A DNA stretch of 64,000 nt from Phlebotomus papatasi (GCF_024763615.1 NC_077223.1:83514627-83578626); one strand, 5' to 3'. Shown: positions 1 through 11,140, numbered from the stretch's first letter. Translations and numbers: made by a program. The notes: generated by a model not told the origin, from the letters alone.

Positions 1-594
1 GACATCTTTATGACAGAATAGCCGTTATAAAAAAACATAGAAAACTAACGTAGACTCAAACATAATGTACCATTATACCTGTACCAATACAAAATATTTT
101 GAGGTTATGTAAATGTAACTACAGTTTATTGATGGTTTATTTAAGAGCATTAATCGTATTCCTCTCTGCAAAAGGATATAGATTGTTCCATATTGAGTTG
201 TTCATTTATCGCTAGAGGGAATATGAAGCGTTGTAGAGCTAGATAACAACTGCATCTGACACAACAGTATCGCATTTCAAATGTGATGAAATTAGATTCA
301 ATATGACGCTTCGTTTATTGACTTGTGAAATTTCGTTTATTCACTCATAATCAAAATTTACAAACACCGAAATTTGTGATGTTTTGGAAATCCTCTTAAT
401 AATCAAAAGCACGATAATTGCATCGTAAGATTAATGGAGTATTACTAGGAAAATTGTATATTATTGATTAGTACGAATAACGAGTGTTCGGTGGAGGTGG
501 AAGGGAATATCTAATGCGAGCTTTGCTTATTGGTTTATACCAATTTCAAATCAAACTATTCGAAATTGATAATCCATATACCAGAAGTGCTTAT

Positions 595-1352
595 GAAAAG
601 AGAATTATGTTTCATCAGTCAAGTATCTCGGGGTGTTATTCACGAGCGATAATGGTAGGATGGACGCGGAACTCTTGTCGCGAATCAATTAAGCTTCTGC
701 AGTCATGAAGGAGCTTGGTAGGAAGGTCGATCTTAATCATTCGGCGAAATTATCGAGTTTCAAAACTGTGTACATTCCTATTCTCAACTATGGTAATGAA
801 ATTTGGGTAATGACCGAAAAAGTAGGATAATGAGTAGAAGCTGTCGAAATAAAGTATCTCCGAATGGTTAAGGGAATCATTCGTCGAAATCGAGTAAGGA
901 ATGTGGCTGTTCGTGAGGAGTTACTTCCTCAAGTTGAGAGATCACAACTTCGATGTTATGGTCATGTTCAGCGCATGAATGAAGAAAGATTTCCCAGAAA
1001 AGCTATAGACAAACCATTGTGACAGACCTAGGACAAGGTGGCTTAATCAAATTCAGAATTTTGCATGTTAGCGCCTTTGGATCCAATCTGAACATCTACC
1101 TGAAGTGGCGGAGTATCGACAGGCGTAGGCTGTTAACATTGATGTCATGGGAGCAAGGAAGAAACCTCCATGCGTATTTAGGACTTTAATCGGAACTAAA
1201 TCGGTGCTCCTGGACAGTCTCCGAGGTCTGACTGATCCTTTTACCACGAGGCTTAAATTGAGTGTCGAAACGTGTCGACACGATTAATAATAATAATTGA
1301 TGTCATGGGCCTGAAAACCCAATAAGGATAAGCGGTTGATAATGATGATGAA
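595..1352 (+). pseudogene. Non-LTR retrotransposon 3' end, dead reverse-transcriptase ORF
   Basis: The frame starting at 621 reads KYLGVLFTSDNGRMDAELL, then AVMKELGRKVDLNHSAKL, FKTVYIPILNYGNEIWVMTE, RNVAVREELLPQVERSQLR and CYGHVQRMNEERFPRKA. This is the C-terminal part of a non-LTR (LINE) reverse transcriptase polyprotein. In-frame stops at several points (after RIN, after KVG, and repeatedly after about 1020) show it is inactive. A (TAA)n-like run at about 1284-1297 is followed by an AATAAGGATAAGCGG-type end and a GAT-rich tail to about 1352, as seen at many insect LINE 3' ends. It is 5'-truncated, as expected of an aborted insertion. The clade is not assigned. Confidence 0.8.
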
Positions 1353-1404
1353 ATGGAGTGTTTTTGAACATGTGTTTAACTTGGTGTTTAAGCCAAAGAG
1401 TATT

Positions 1405-1751
1405 TTGTTATTGGTTCCAGTCAGAACGAGTGACACCCAATCCTCAGTTCTAGACCTTTCACTATCTAGGTGACTGCTCTACCAATGAGCTATGGAAGCA
1501 TTCGCTCTGACTGAGTATTCTGCCTGACTTGTTTTCGACTCACTCCGAGTCTTCTAACTGTATCATTCGTAGTTGGTAAAAGTCAGGCAGAATACTCAGT
1601 CAGAGCGACTGCTCCCATAGCACAGTGGTAGAGCAGTCGCCTAGATAGCAAAAAGTCCTCAGTTCGAATCCAAGTGAAGGCAGGAATTTTTCCTGTCTCA
1701 GATGAGAACTGAGGATTGGGTGTCGCTTGTTCTGACTGAAACCAATAACAA
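1405..1751. repeat. Palindromic pair of tRNA-derived SINE-like units
   Basis: Two similar units face each other around a roughly 53-bp spacer (1529-1581). The outer ends are inverted copies, each reading from its unit ATTGGGTGTC then GTTCTGACTG, AACCAATAACAA. The inner ends are also inverted copies (CAGAATACTCAGTCAGAGCG). The right unit is tRNA-like on the plus strand: A-box region TAGCACAGTGGTAGAGCAG (about 1617-1635) and B-box AGTTCGAATCC (about 1663-1673). The left unit, on the minus strand, retains the A-box part but has lost a clean B box. The layout suggests either two SINE insertions or an inverted duplication of one. Confidence 0.7.
1606..1680 (+). pseudogene. tRNA-like head of SINE-like unit
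   Basis: Within the right arm of the palindrome, GCTCCCATAG..TGGTAGAGC..AGTTCGAATCC follows the order acceptor side, D arm, T arm of a tRNA and contains plausible internal RNA polymerase III promoter boxes. The anticodon arm does not fold well, so it is a tRNA-derived relic rather than a functional tRNA. The parent tRNA cannot be named. Confidence 0.55.
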
Positions 1752-2974
1752 TGAGGAAATGATGACGTTTCATCATCAGGACCACGTTAGAGTATTTGAA
1801 CTTTGTCAGAAACTTCAACAATTTAGTTTTAAAGTTTCAAATGCACCAGTTTTAAATGCCTAACATAGCTTCATCGAATTACAATTTCTTCTCGATTCAA
1901 CAAAAGTTCTTTGATGAAACTAAATTGAACACGAGGAAAGACCATGAAAACCAGTTGCAAGGAACTTTTACCTAACTGTAAGAAGATGAGGAATCTTTGG
2001 TTAAGGAACTCTGTCGAGGCACAGGGAAGAAAACTCTTGAATAATAAAAATGAGCAATCTATTAAAAATATACTCTTCCGGGCCTCTGGCTCTAGGCTAC
2101 CTGTTGAAGGCCAGAATTAGAATTCGGCTCGAGGGACGAAATTTTTAATATTTCACAGGACTTATTGAACATAAGACTTTAACAATTTCACGTGGCTCCT
2201 CACTTCAACTTGATATACGGCTATGAAAATTAGTGTTTGGTTATCAAGATGGCTGAAAAGTATAGACTGAAGTTAGCTTCAATTATGATGTTTGAATTCA
2301 GCGCCAGTTGAAGTCTAGGCTTTGGGATTACTTATCTAAATTTTTTACCAAATACGAACAACGGATTTTCGAGAGAAATGCATTGTGCTGTTATGTTGAA
2401 AATAACGATAAATCGAAAACAACATGAAACTAGTGCCCTAGAATTTATCCAATTGTTCATCTTTAATATTGTTTAGTTTAATAATTGCAAAATTACATAG
2501 CAGAACAATGTTGATTGATTGTACATTATGTTTGAGTCTACTAAACTAAAAGGTAGAAACACAATAACACAGAACACAGTCATAGAAAAATTTATTCGAA
2601 GCCTTTGAAGACAATCATCTTCTATATTATGGTACCTATAAATATGTGTTTTCACATTCAAATCTGAGGATTAGGGAAATGAGATAGCAGCAAGTAAACC
2701 TTGAACTGACACTATTCTGTCAAAACATAGAAATTCAAGGAATAATTCTATGATAAAATTTCTTCAAGCTTTGACCTAAATTTATCATGAAGGATAAAAT
2801 CTACTGCTTTACAGTTCTTCTGCGGCAGTAGTTTTGATCCTATTACAGGAAATATATTTGTATACCGAGATAGAACCAAAGTGTCATATTTTGAGGATTT
2901 GGGAGATAGTTTACGTTCAAGGACAAGCATAAGGGTTAAACAGAAGAAAAAGAAAAGAATTTAAATTATCTCAC
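1752..2974. other. Shab: Downstream part of the Shab gene (intron 3), no recognised feature
   Basis: This stretch lies beyond the exon 3 donor and so should be intron. Neither strand shows the Shab C-terminal tail or a clear repeat. It contains one 15-bp stretch, GAATTCGGCTCGAGG at 2120-2134, that resembles a cDNA-cloning adaptor (see findings). Confidence 0.5.
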
Positions 2975-3818
2975 CTGTGTCAACGATGACATCAATGAGA
3001 TCCATACTCTTGGCGAAAGCGTCCCTTAGATTGATATGATGGAAGGAGACGATGCTGCCCTCGCGCTTGGCCCGATCCAATGCTTCCCTACGCTTAAGAG
3101 CTTTTTCTCTACGCATCTGATTCTTATAGAATTCGGCGAAATTATTAACGATGATGGGAATGGGCAAAGCAATTACCAGTACGCCGCATATACAACACAC
3201 CGTGCCAATGACCTTTCCTAGCGGAGTGGTGGGATAGATGTCCCCGTACCCCACTGTGGTCATCGTGATCCCGGCCCACCAGAATGTTTCAGGAATGGAT
3301 ATGAATTTGGTTTGGGGCTCATCCTTTTCGGCAAAATATGCCAAGGATGAGAATATGAGAACGCCCATTGCCAGGAACAACATGAGCAGACCGAGCTCCT
3401 TATATGAATTGCGCAATGTGAAGCCGAGCGACTGCAGGCCCGTGGAGTGGCGGGCCAGCTTGAGGATTCGCAGGATGCGCATGATGCGGAAAACCTGCAC
3501 CACCCGGCGCACATCCTGGAACTGGTCCGTGGCGTTCTTGTTGGTTTCCAACAGGAACAGGGACACGAAGTATGGCATTATGGCAAGAAGATCTATCACA
3601 TTGAGGCCGCCTTTGAAAAATTTCCATTTATCCGGAGATGCACTGAATCTCAATACATATTCTAGTGTAAACCATGAGATACAGACGGCCTCCACCATCG
3701 CCAGCTCGGGATTGTCCTGTGGCGAGCCATTGTGGTCGGCCTGGAGGGACGGTAGCGTGTTCAATGTCAATGCTACTGTCGACAGGACAATGAACAGGAT
3801 GGAGATCACTGCGATCAC
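2975..3818 (-). CDS. Shab: Shab (Kv2) potassium channel, coding exon 3: S1-S6, pore and proximal C-terminus
   Basis: Third coding exon, residues 284-564 plus one base. It encodes the whole membrane domain of a delayed-rectifier K+ channel that repolarises neurons and muscle. Approximate segments: S1 284-304, S2 321-341, S3 356-374, S4 386-406 with arginines and lysines every third residue (RVVQVFRIMRILRILKLAR), S5 425-446, pore helix 458-470, filter TVGYGD 471-476, S6 486-510 with the PIP gating kink at 501-507. The cytoplasmic tail runs to SMDLIDVIVDTG. The acceptor is CCTTGCAG|GTGATCGC (exon starts 3818). The donor is GACACAG|GTGAGATAA (exon ends 2975). It joins exon 2 in phase 0 to give AARVIAVIS, as in fly Shab. 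The 844-nt exon ends in phase 1. Reading past the donor gives a short tail and a stop, so splicing is required. The remaining C-terminus lies beyond the window's left edge. Confidence 0.98.
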
Positions 3819-4338
3819 CTGCAAGGCGAGTCGATTCACAAATAGCACAAGCACCATTTATACCATTTGATTTCTTCTCATCGGAACAAGAAAAAAATCC
3901 TTGGACCCTTTTTGTTTCAAGGAACGCTTCAAAATGTGACTCTTTTGCTTGATATTCAAAATGTTGTGTGAAGATTGAGATCAAATTGATAGATTGTGTG
4001 TAATTGCAGTAGAAAGTTACTGAATCAAACGGCATAAATGTATTGCAGTTTAGTAGATCTACAGGCGCTATGGAGTTTTAACCGATTGCCATACTAACCC
4101 TAAGTGTTTTTAAACGATTTTTGAGAGACTTTTATTTCATAAGAATTCTAAAAGATAATAACTTTTAATCGGAAACCAATTATTTAGGAGAAAATAGAAA
4201 TATCCAACTTGTTCAAATGTTCTTTAAAATTAAAAATGGTTGCAAAAGCCTTTTAAACGTTTGAAACGAGCTTGTATTATATGAATCCCTAACTAAGAAT
4301 CACAATGGCTGCCTTATAGAACCAAAACCTTGACAAGT

Positions 4339-4493
4339 CTTTTATAACTCTTTCAGGACGAGAGGGTCAAAAATTGGGAATCAGAAAAGTCACTTTTCCG
4401 ATTTCTTTGAACAAAACAGAACTTTAGAGTTTAGAAGGCCGTAGGAAAAAATGTATTGAAAAACCGGTGTCCCTATCGTTCTTAAAGGGTTAA
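4339..4493. repeat. MITE, CCCTTTAAGGACGA family, copy 1
   Basis: Degenerate inverted-repeat element. The left end resembles AACTCTTTCAGGACGAGAGGG. The right end reads ACCGGTGTCCCTATCG..CTTAAAGGGTTAA. It shares ends with the copies at 4607, 4955 and 27422 but has diverged most. Confidence 0.55.
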
Positions 4494-4606
4494 AGCGCAT
4501 TTAAAAGGCTTGAAATGAGAATTTTGTGTTTAAATTCCAGTAGATCTTAAGCCCCTTAAGAGTGCGTCGCTTTACTTTTATTCACAGAGATAGAACCAAG
4601 AGCGAT

Positions 4607-4756
4607 TTAACCCTTTAAGGACGATTGGGTCACCGGTGACCCAAAAATAGAATTTTTCCTATGACCTTCTCCAGGGCTATGTTTTTATCTAAAAAGTCGG
4701 AAAAAGTGATTTTTTCAGATCCTCAGTTTTTGACCTTCTCGTCTTTAAAGGGTTAA
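4607..4756. repeat. MITE, CCCTTTAAGGACGA family, copy 2
   Basis: The left arm is TTAACCCTTTAAGGACGA followed by GGGTCACCGGTGACCC, which is itself a perfect 16-bp palindrome. The right arm ends GTCTTTAAAGGGTTAA. It is about 150 bp with no coding capacity and lies 110 bp from the preceding copy. Confidence 0.75.
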
Positions 4757-4954
4757 GTAGATTATAAGAATTTTGGTTCAAATGAAACTTAGAGAGGATT
4801 GTACAAGACAATGTACAAGTTATCCTTAATTAAGAATAGAAATCTTAAAATTAAGATAATTGTTTAAAGTTTATTCAAAAGCCTATGATGAATAAAGCGA
4901 CGAGTGCCTTTAAAACTTTTGTATCATTAATATATAATTATTTTTATCTAAATT

Positions 4955-5090
4955 ATTAACCGTTTACGAACGAATGGGACACCGGTGTCCCAAAAATAAA
5001 AAAAGAACTAATTTTTCGGACTATAGCCAAAAAATTGTTTTTGTTTTTGGGACACCGGTGTCCCATTCGTCCTTAAAGGGAAAAAGTCAC
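4955..5090. repeat. MITE, CCCTTTAAGGACGA family, copy 3
   Basis: Best-preserved copy. Each arm carries the perfect palindrome GGGACACCGGTGTCCC, at 4977-4992 and 5049-5064. The outer arms are AACCGTTTACGAACGAAT on the left and ATTCGTCCTTAAAGGG on the right. The short loop is A/T-rich. Confidence 0.8.
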
Positions 5091-6002
5091 CTACAATACG
5101 CCACTAGTCGTATTTTATTTGGTTGTTCATGAAACTGTCAAAACCTGTTATATTTATTTCGCTTTATCTTTGTTATCCTGTTGATTATCATTAAACCGCG
5201 ATAAAGTTATCCTTATCGTTATATCAGTGTTATCATTGTCCATAAGGATATTTCAAATTTCGTAATTTTACAATGAACAACAAACTTTATTTAACTTTGT
5301 AATGGTATTTCATATCCGCTTATCCATGGATAATGAATAAATTTTGAAATGAAAACGATAAAACCTTTTCGTAAACCGTAAGATCGTCTTCAGACTAGAG
5401 GTTTACCCCAGTTCCCGCGAGTCTCAAAACCTTAAACAGCAACCGATTTTATTGATTTTTTCAAAATGTAATAGGTCATTTGCCCTTAATAATCCAATCC
5501 TAAGTTAAATTTTTCCATATGTTGAGGTATATGTTGAATTTCCAATACCAGTGAAGTATAAAAAGGCTTTTAGAAGCGTTAGGAGCAAAAAACAATTTTC
5601 TTTTTGAATTTCAATAAATTTTTGTAACCTTTTGTTTAACTTTGCAAAAAATAAAATTGAATACCCTGATGTAACAAAAAACATATTTTAAGATCTGCTA
5701 TCTATGCATAGTAAGTATTTATTTAAAACCTAACGATGAAATTTCTTCTTTAACTTGAAAATCTTCTTATTATCTCTTTATTCACGTTATCCAGATTTTA
5801 GGTCTAAGTTATATTTTGATCGACATTACATATCATTTCGTGTATTGAGAATGTGTTTTTCAACCGAAAGGGTTTATAATTTTAGTCTCTTTCAGAAGGT
5901 CTTGGAATTAATGATAAGATCGAACCGGTTCCAATCGGTTCTGAACCGAGAATAAACCAATTATGAGCAGATAACTATGTTTTATCCGAAAATCAATTCT
6001 AA

Positions 6003-6204
6003 TAGGGGGAAGTGGGGCACCTTTGAAATTGAGATTTTTCTTCTATGATTAAGTGGAACTGAGCTATATCAAAATATAATTTAGCTTCTAAATTTGTTTG
6101 TGCAGCTAAATTATATCACGATAAGGCTCAATTTTATTTAAAAATAGGTGAAAAATCCCAATTTCAAAGGTGCCCCACTTTCACAGGTGCCCCACTTCCC
6201 CCTA
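6003..6204. repeat. MITE, TAGGGG/GTGGGGCACC family, copy 1 (202 bp)
   Basis: The left end is TAGGGGGAAGTGGGGCACC then TTTGAAATTGAGATTTTTC. The right end is its inverse, with GGTGCCCCACTT present twice before the terminal CCCCCTA. The interior is AT-rich and partly palindromic (GCTAAATTATAT). There is no ORF. Nearly the same length as the copy at 10491. Confidence 0.85.
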
Positions 6205-8510
6205 CTTTTAAAACTATTTTGAAGTATCTTTTTAGAGGTTTATAAATCGGTTTGGTTCTGAACCGGTAAACGGTAAATGATGTAAAAGTCCTTTTGTCTA
6301 AGTCACGAGTTCCAGTATTTCGCAAAGCCAAGGATGCTTTGAAACCCTTTTTTTCGTCCTTTGTGTTTTTATCCTTGAATATTAGAATGATTTTTAAAAA
6401 CCAAAATATGAAATATTTATAAAACTAATATTTCTTTTCGTTTTATCCATGCATATCAAAGCTACATTATCTAGACGAGCATCTAAAACAATTTTATTTT
6501 GTCTTTTATCTGCATTTTTCTCTAGCAGTTACATTAGATCTCGGATAAATATTAAGTAACTTTTTATTTATCAATGTGAACCTCGTATCTTTTACACATA
6601 AACGATTTTTTTCGATACCTTGGATAAATATTTATCGAAAATGCTTGAAGTTGGATTAGTTTGAAAAGCCTCTCAAAATTCAGTTTTATCTTAAGCAAAA
6701 TTTACGTATTTGGGATAATTGTTTTTATCCAAAAACAGGCACAATTTCTTAGCAAATCAGTTATCACTCTCAATTAGGCCCTTTGTGAAGTGATTGGAAG
6801 AGCGACTGAAAGCTCAAAAGTGGACTCAGCATTACTTTTCATCATAATTAACATTTGGAAATGCTTTAGTATACTATTTGGCATAGACAATACGTTCGAA
6901 TTAAAAGACACACAGAAAGTGCGAGAGATGTGAAAAGTTGTCAACCGTCAAGAATGATAGCGTCGGGTCTGCAGTCGACATATATGTACTTCTTTTTCCA
7001 AAATAAAAAATTAAATATGCTTGTTGAGGCAAAATTGGCAGCCTTTTTCTTTGTCAAAAGGTTTAGAATTTGCTGCAGCGACACGTGTTACAACAGAAAG
7101 AACAAAACATTTAATATTATTACAACATGAAAGAGATATTAACTTTCACAAAAAATCAGTTTATATTTTTTAGTGCTTACTTAATTGTTCTTAATGTGAC
7201 AATGGACGATCACAGAATATTTTATAATGTTCAATATTTATGAAAATAAAAAGAATAAGAATTGAAGTTAAAGAAAAAACTTAGAATTCAAAACAAAAGA
7301 AAATAGACTTGAAGACAGATACTTAAAAGAAAGTGTTTAAGAACAGTAAAATGGTGTTCATAAGAAAACTTTCGAAGAAATGTGATGTCAAATTTGTGAA
7401 TATTTTAATTTTCCTTTTCTTTTTGTAATATTTTAATTTGAAATTTTGCATTTGATATTTGTTTTTTGTAGGCGTACACATAATTTACAGGTAACTTTTG
7501 GAATAACAATTGTATACAAGAAAAAATAATAAATAAATTACAAAGATTACAATTTTGCAACCAATCAAAGCATCGTCAATTTTGTCTCAAAGAATATGTG
7601 ACATGATTGACCAAAAAAGAGAAACATAAATAGAATACATTAAAATATCTACACATTGACATTTAGCATGACAATTTATGATAGAGATAGAGGGATAGAG
7701 AACAAGAGAATTCTTTATTTTTTTTAACAAAGATAAAAGAAAATTAGTACAGAAATAATCTAATATAGGAAGATTTTTTGTAATCTTTTGTGTATAGAGT
7801 AAATTTAGTTCTTATTTTTTTGTGAAGAGTGTTAAGTGTTGTTTAGTGTGTGTTTTCTATGCATCTACGGGTTGCTTTTATGTGTAATTTTGACTGATAT
7901 TTTATTTTATGAAATTTTCATCGTTGTGACGTGGAATCAAATGGAAAAGCTTAAAACGTAACAAAAGAAGACATTTAATCGGGCTTTCTGTGTTATACTT
8001 TATTCATCTACAATTTTCGTGTTGAATTGTTTTACTCTGCATTTTCTCACTTTTACACAATCTACATAATGATGATTATTTATAAACCACATTTTCCGCA
8101 CTAAAACTTCGTGCTGAAAATAATAGTTTATAAATTTTGTTTTTTTTGGTATATGGTAAAGATGTAAATGTTGTGCAAAATTACAATATGGAAATATGTT
8201 AATTATGTAATAAAAACGATATTAGAAGCATGCTATAGAATAATGGTCTTAGATGGATTTCACATGAAGCACAAGCATTTGAAGCGCAAGCATTTTAATG
8301 TCCCAACATTTTCAATATAAAAACAAAAAAATCACAAATCAGAGGATGAACCAAAGGAAGGGATATCCCAAGAGATTTCTAATTGGCAGCACACAAATAT
8401 TTTTGATTGAAAACATGTGTCTAACATTTTAGTCAGAATGAGGTGTAGATATCGTTCACTCACTTAAGAAAAACGTATGAGTCCCATATTATGGTCTTCG
8501 CATATTAATG

Positions 8511-8735
8511 CCTTAGATATACTTAAGACTTAAGCCCAGAGACGGCCTAATGTAATTATAATCAAAATAATCAGAATACATTTCCATCATTTTCTATCTA
8601 ATTAGTCTTTCGACTTAAACCGAGAAACGGCTTAGTTAGTGGAAAACTGATGGAAATTTAGTCAAATAATTATTTTAATTACAATTACGATAAGGCGTCT
8701 CTCGGCTTAAGTCATAAGTGTGTCTAGGTCATACA
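8511..8735. repeat. MITE, CTTAAGCCGAGAGACGGCTTA family, copy 1
   Basis: The left arm is CTTAAGACTTAAGCCCAGAGACGG and the right arm is GGCGTCTCTCGGCTTAAGTC then ATAAGTGTGTCTAGG. An inner palindrome (GGAAACTGATGG..) gives a second fold. Relatives lie at 43333, 55366, 55501 and 60404. Confidence 0.75.
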
Positions 8736-8980
8736 TTTTTTTTCTAAATTACTTACACAGAAGATTGTGGATAGTATTTTCAACAAAAATAATTTTTCAT
8801 TTTCACTATAAATGTTTAGTTATTGCAATAAAACCAATAAAATAAAACCTAGTTTTAATCATTACTACAGTTATAGAACTTTTTTTTTAAGAATTGGATC
8901 TATTCTAAACTCTTTCGGTGCTTAAAAGTTTAATGGTTCTGTTTAAATTGAAAAATTTCAACTTTTCTCCAAAATATCTA

Positions 8981-9229
8981 CACTTGAGAGAAATCCGGAA
9001 AAGTCAAAATAACATTCCGGAAATGTTAATTTTACCCTGCAGTATTGATCTGAGAACGGTGTATTACCTTTTTTAGATGCATTATGGGTCAAAGTTACAC
9101 TTCTTTCATGTTGATTTTCCCCTTAAAAGGTGTAAAATTAACATTATAAAATGTTAATATATTTTTATACCCAAAAAGTGTTAAAGTTATGACGAAAAAA
9201 GTTAACCGCAGCCTCTTTTTTTCTCAGTG
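8981..9229. repeat. TA-flanked MITE, CACTGAG..TCCGAAAAAGTC family, copy 1
   Basis: It runs from CACTTGAGAGAAATCCGG to CAGCCTCTTTTTTTCTCAGTG, with TA on each side (8979-8980, 9230-9231). This is the Tc1/mariner target-duplication pattern. The interior contains ATTAACATT and TTAAAGTTATGACG motifs shared with 9238 and 60796. It lies in the opposite orientation to the 60796 copy. Confidence 0.8.
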
Positions 9230-9237
9230 TATACAAA

Positions 9238-9604
9238 CACTGGAAAAAGATGATTAGCTTTTTTCGTCATAACAATAATGCCCAACGCACAATAACTTTT
9301 GTTTAGTAAACATGTTTTTGACATTTCAATGAGAGTGAGTGATATCTAGATCTAGTTATCTCGCTCACACTTATAGAAAATTTTGAAAACATGTTTACAA
9401 ACAAAAGTTATTGTGCGCTGGGCATAACACTTTCCAGGTGTAAAAATATATCAACATTCTTTCATGTTAATTTGGAAAAACCGCTAACTTTAACCCCTAA
9501 TATCTCTGAGAAGGATCATATTTACACCGATTAAAGATCAAAACCATATGGTAAAATTATCATTTTCGGAATTTTATTTTAACTTTTTCGGATTTTTCTC
9601 AGTC
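9238..9604. repeat. CACTGAG-family MITE, copy 2, interrupted by another palindrome
   Basis: CACTGGAAAAAGATGATTAG..TTTTTTCGTCATAAC begins it and CTTTTTCGGATTTTTCTCAG ends it. The family body is split by a 148-bp palindromic element at 9278-9425. It lies less than 10 bp from copy 1. Confidence 0.7.
9278..9425. repeat. Palindromic MITE nested in a CACTGAG-family element
   Basis: The left arm ATGCCCAACGCACAATAACT continues TTTGTTTAGTAAACATGTTTT. The right arm is its inverse and ends AGTTATTGTGCGCTGGGCAT. Arms are about 50 bp and nearly perfect, with GATATCTAGATC near the centre. Confidence 0.8.
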
Positions 9605-10311
9605 AAGGATAGAAAAATTCGAAAAAGGTTTGTCTCTCTAATCAAATTTTATATTGTTACAATTTTGGAGCTACGAGGAATGGCGTTTCCGTTGCATCAA
9701 TATTTTTCATTCTAAGTATATAATTCATGTAAAAAACACATATCATTCTGAACAATATTATTCGACTAGTCTCCATCAGAAAGGTTGTCGGTTAGGAAAC
9801 TGTATGAGGGGTCTGAGGTTTACTTCTTTTCTAGAATGTTTGTTAAGAGTCTTGGAACTATTCATAGCCCCATAGAAGAAGAATTCTGAATGAACTTCTG
9901 CCTGGGTATTAAGGGGTTACGTGGGTCACGCAGAAACACCGCACATTTCTTTAACATCTTTTTTCAAAACAATAAAGAAAACATTTAATTCGAGCTCTTA
10001 AGCATATAAAGGTGCAACAGTTTAACTATTTTAATTATTCAATTTGTAAGACTTAATTTTAGCAGACGATTTTTTTTTAAAAAGAACTAAGATTTTTTTA
10101 TGAAAATTTTGAAAAATATAGTTTAAATATTTTACTTTTTATATGCTTAAAAACTTAAATAAAAATAAAAATTTATAATGTTTAAGAAAACATTAGCGAA
10201 AATGTCGTGTTTGTCAGTCCTTTTTGAACTATGTAACCCCTTAAAAGATCCCTCTGTTGACCAGGAATTCAAAGACTGTAGGGAGATGCGTGGTGTCCGG
10301 ATACTTTTGAA

Positions 10312-10482
10312 TTGATTGGGGTACGTTTAAAATAGAGATTGTTCTCCTATTTTTAAATGGAACTGGGCTTTACTATGTTATAATTTAGCTCGACAAATCA
10401 ATTGTGAAGCTAAATTACAATATAATAAGGCTCAATTCTTTCTAAAATATGAGAAAAAAGCCCAATTTCAATGGTACACAAA
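10312..10482. repeat. MITE, GTGGGGCACC family, diverged copy
   Basis: It carries the same interior (TCTCCTATTTTTAAATGGAACTGG.., GCTAAATTACAATATAATAAGGCTC) as the neighbouring copy at 10491 but with degraded ends (TTGGGGTACG and CAATTTCAATGGTACAC). It lies directly next to that copy in the same orientation. Confidence 0.6.
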
Positions 10483-10490
10483 TTCAAAGA

Positions 10491-10693
10491 TAGGGGCAAG
10501 TGGGGCACCTTTGAAATTGGGATTTTTCTCCTACATTTAAATGGAACTGAGCCATATCATAATGTAATTTAGCTTCTCAATATGTTTGTGCAGCTAAATT
10601 ATATCACAATAAAGCTCAATTTTATTTAAAAATAGGTGAAAAATCCCAATTTCAAAGGTGCTTCACTTTCAAAGGTGCCCCAACTTTCCCCTA
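10491..10693. repeat. MITE, TAGGGG/GTGGGGCACC family, copy 2 (203 bp)
   Basis: The left end is TAGGGGCAAGTGGGGCACC and the right end is GGTGCCCCAACTTTCCCCTA, with an extra inner GGTGC..CACTTTCAAA repeat as in copy 1. Length and interior match the 6003-6204 copy closely. Confidence 0.85.
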
Positions 10694-10879
10694 CACTAAA
10701 AAGATATTAAAATATCCAAAACTTCAATTCAACTATAGATCTTTTTAATTGAAATTTTAAATGATTATTCTTCAGTGAGTTAAATAAATGCAGTTAACAC
10801 AGTTATTGATTCAGCCGACGAAGTGTTCAAAAATTCCACTTTTATTTTAAAATGAACCGATAGAAAGCAGAATTTGCAA

Positions 10880-11044
10880 GATTCGACTTCTAATTGAAGA
10901 GTGACCTAGTGAGATTGCAGAAAGTTTATGCTTCAACTTTCTGCTGGAATATTACCACAATAATCGTGCATAATATTCAAACAGAAAGTTGAAAAATGAA
11001 CTCTGCAATCTCACTTGTTCATTATATTCAACTGAGAGTTGAAT
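10880..11044. repeat. Palindromic element (AGTGAGATTGCAG arms)
   Basis: The left arm holds AGTGAGATTGCAGAAAG and CAACTTTCTG; the right arm holds CAGAAAGTTGAA and CTCTGCAATCTCACT. Imperfect outer arms (ATTCGACTTC..GAGAGTTGAATC) extend it. No second copy is evident in the window. Confidence 0.65.
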
Positions 11045-11140
11045 CTTTACAAATTTTGCACGTTTATTGGGAAACTTTCAACTCAGAGGTCAATTTTGCA
11101 ACAATTATAGTTTAAAATTTAACTTACATAGAATTTTTTT

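Noticed and set aside
2961..3857. Reading Shab exon 3 as a complete 298-residue intronless protein
   Set aside because: Its first 13 residues are intron sequence upstream of a clear acceptor, and its last three residues are intron sequence beyond a clear donor.
3036..4035. Plus-strand and alternate-frame minus-strand ORFs over the channel exon
   Set aside because: They are shadows of Shab exon 3.
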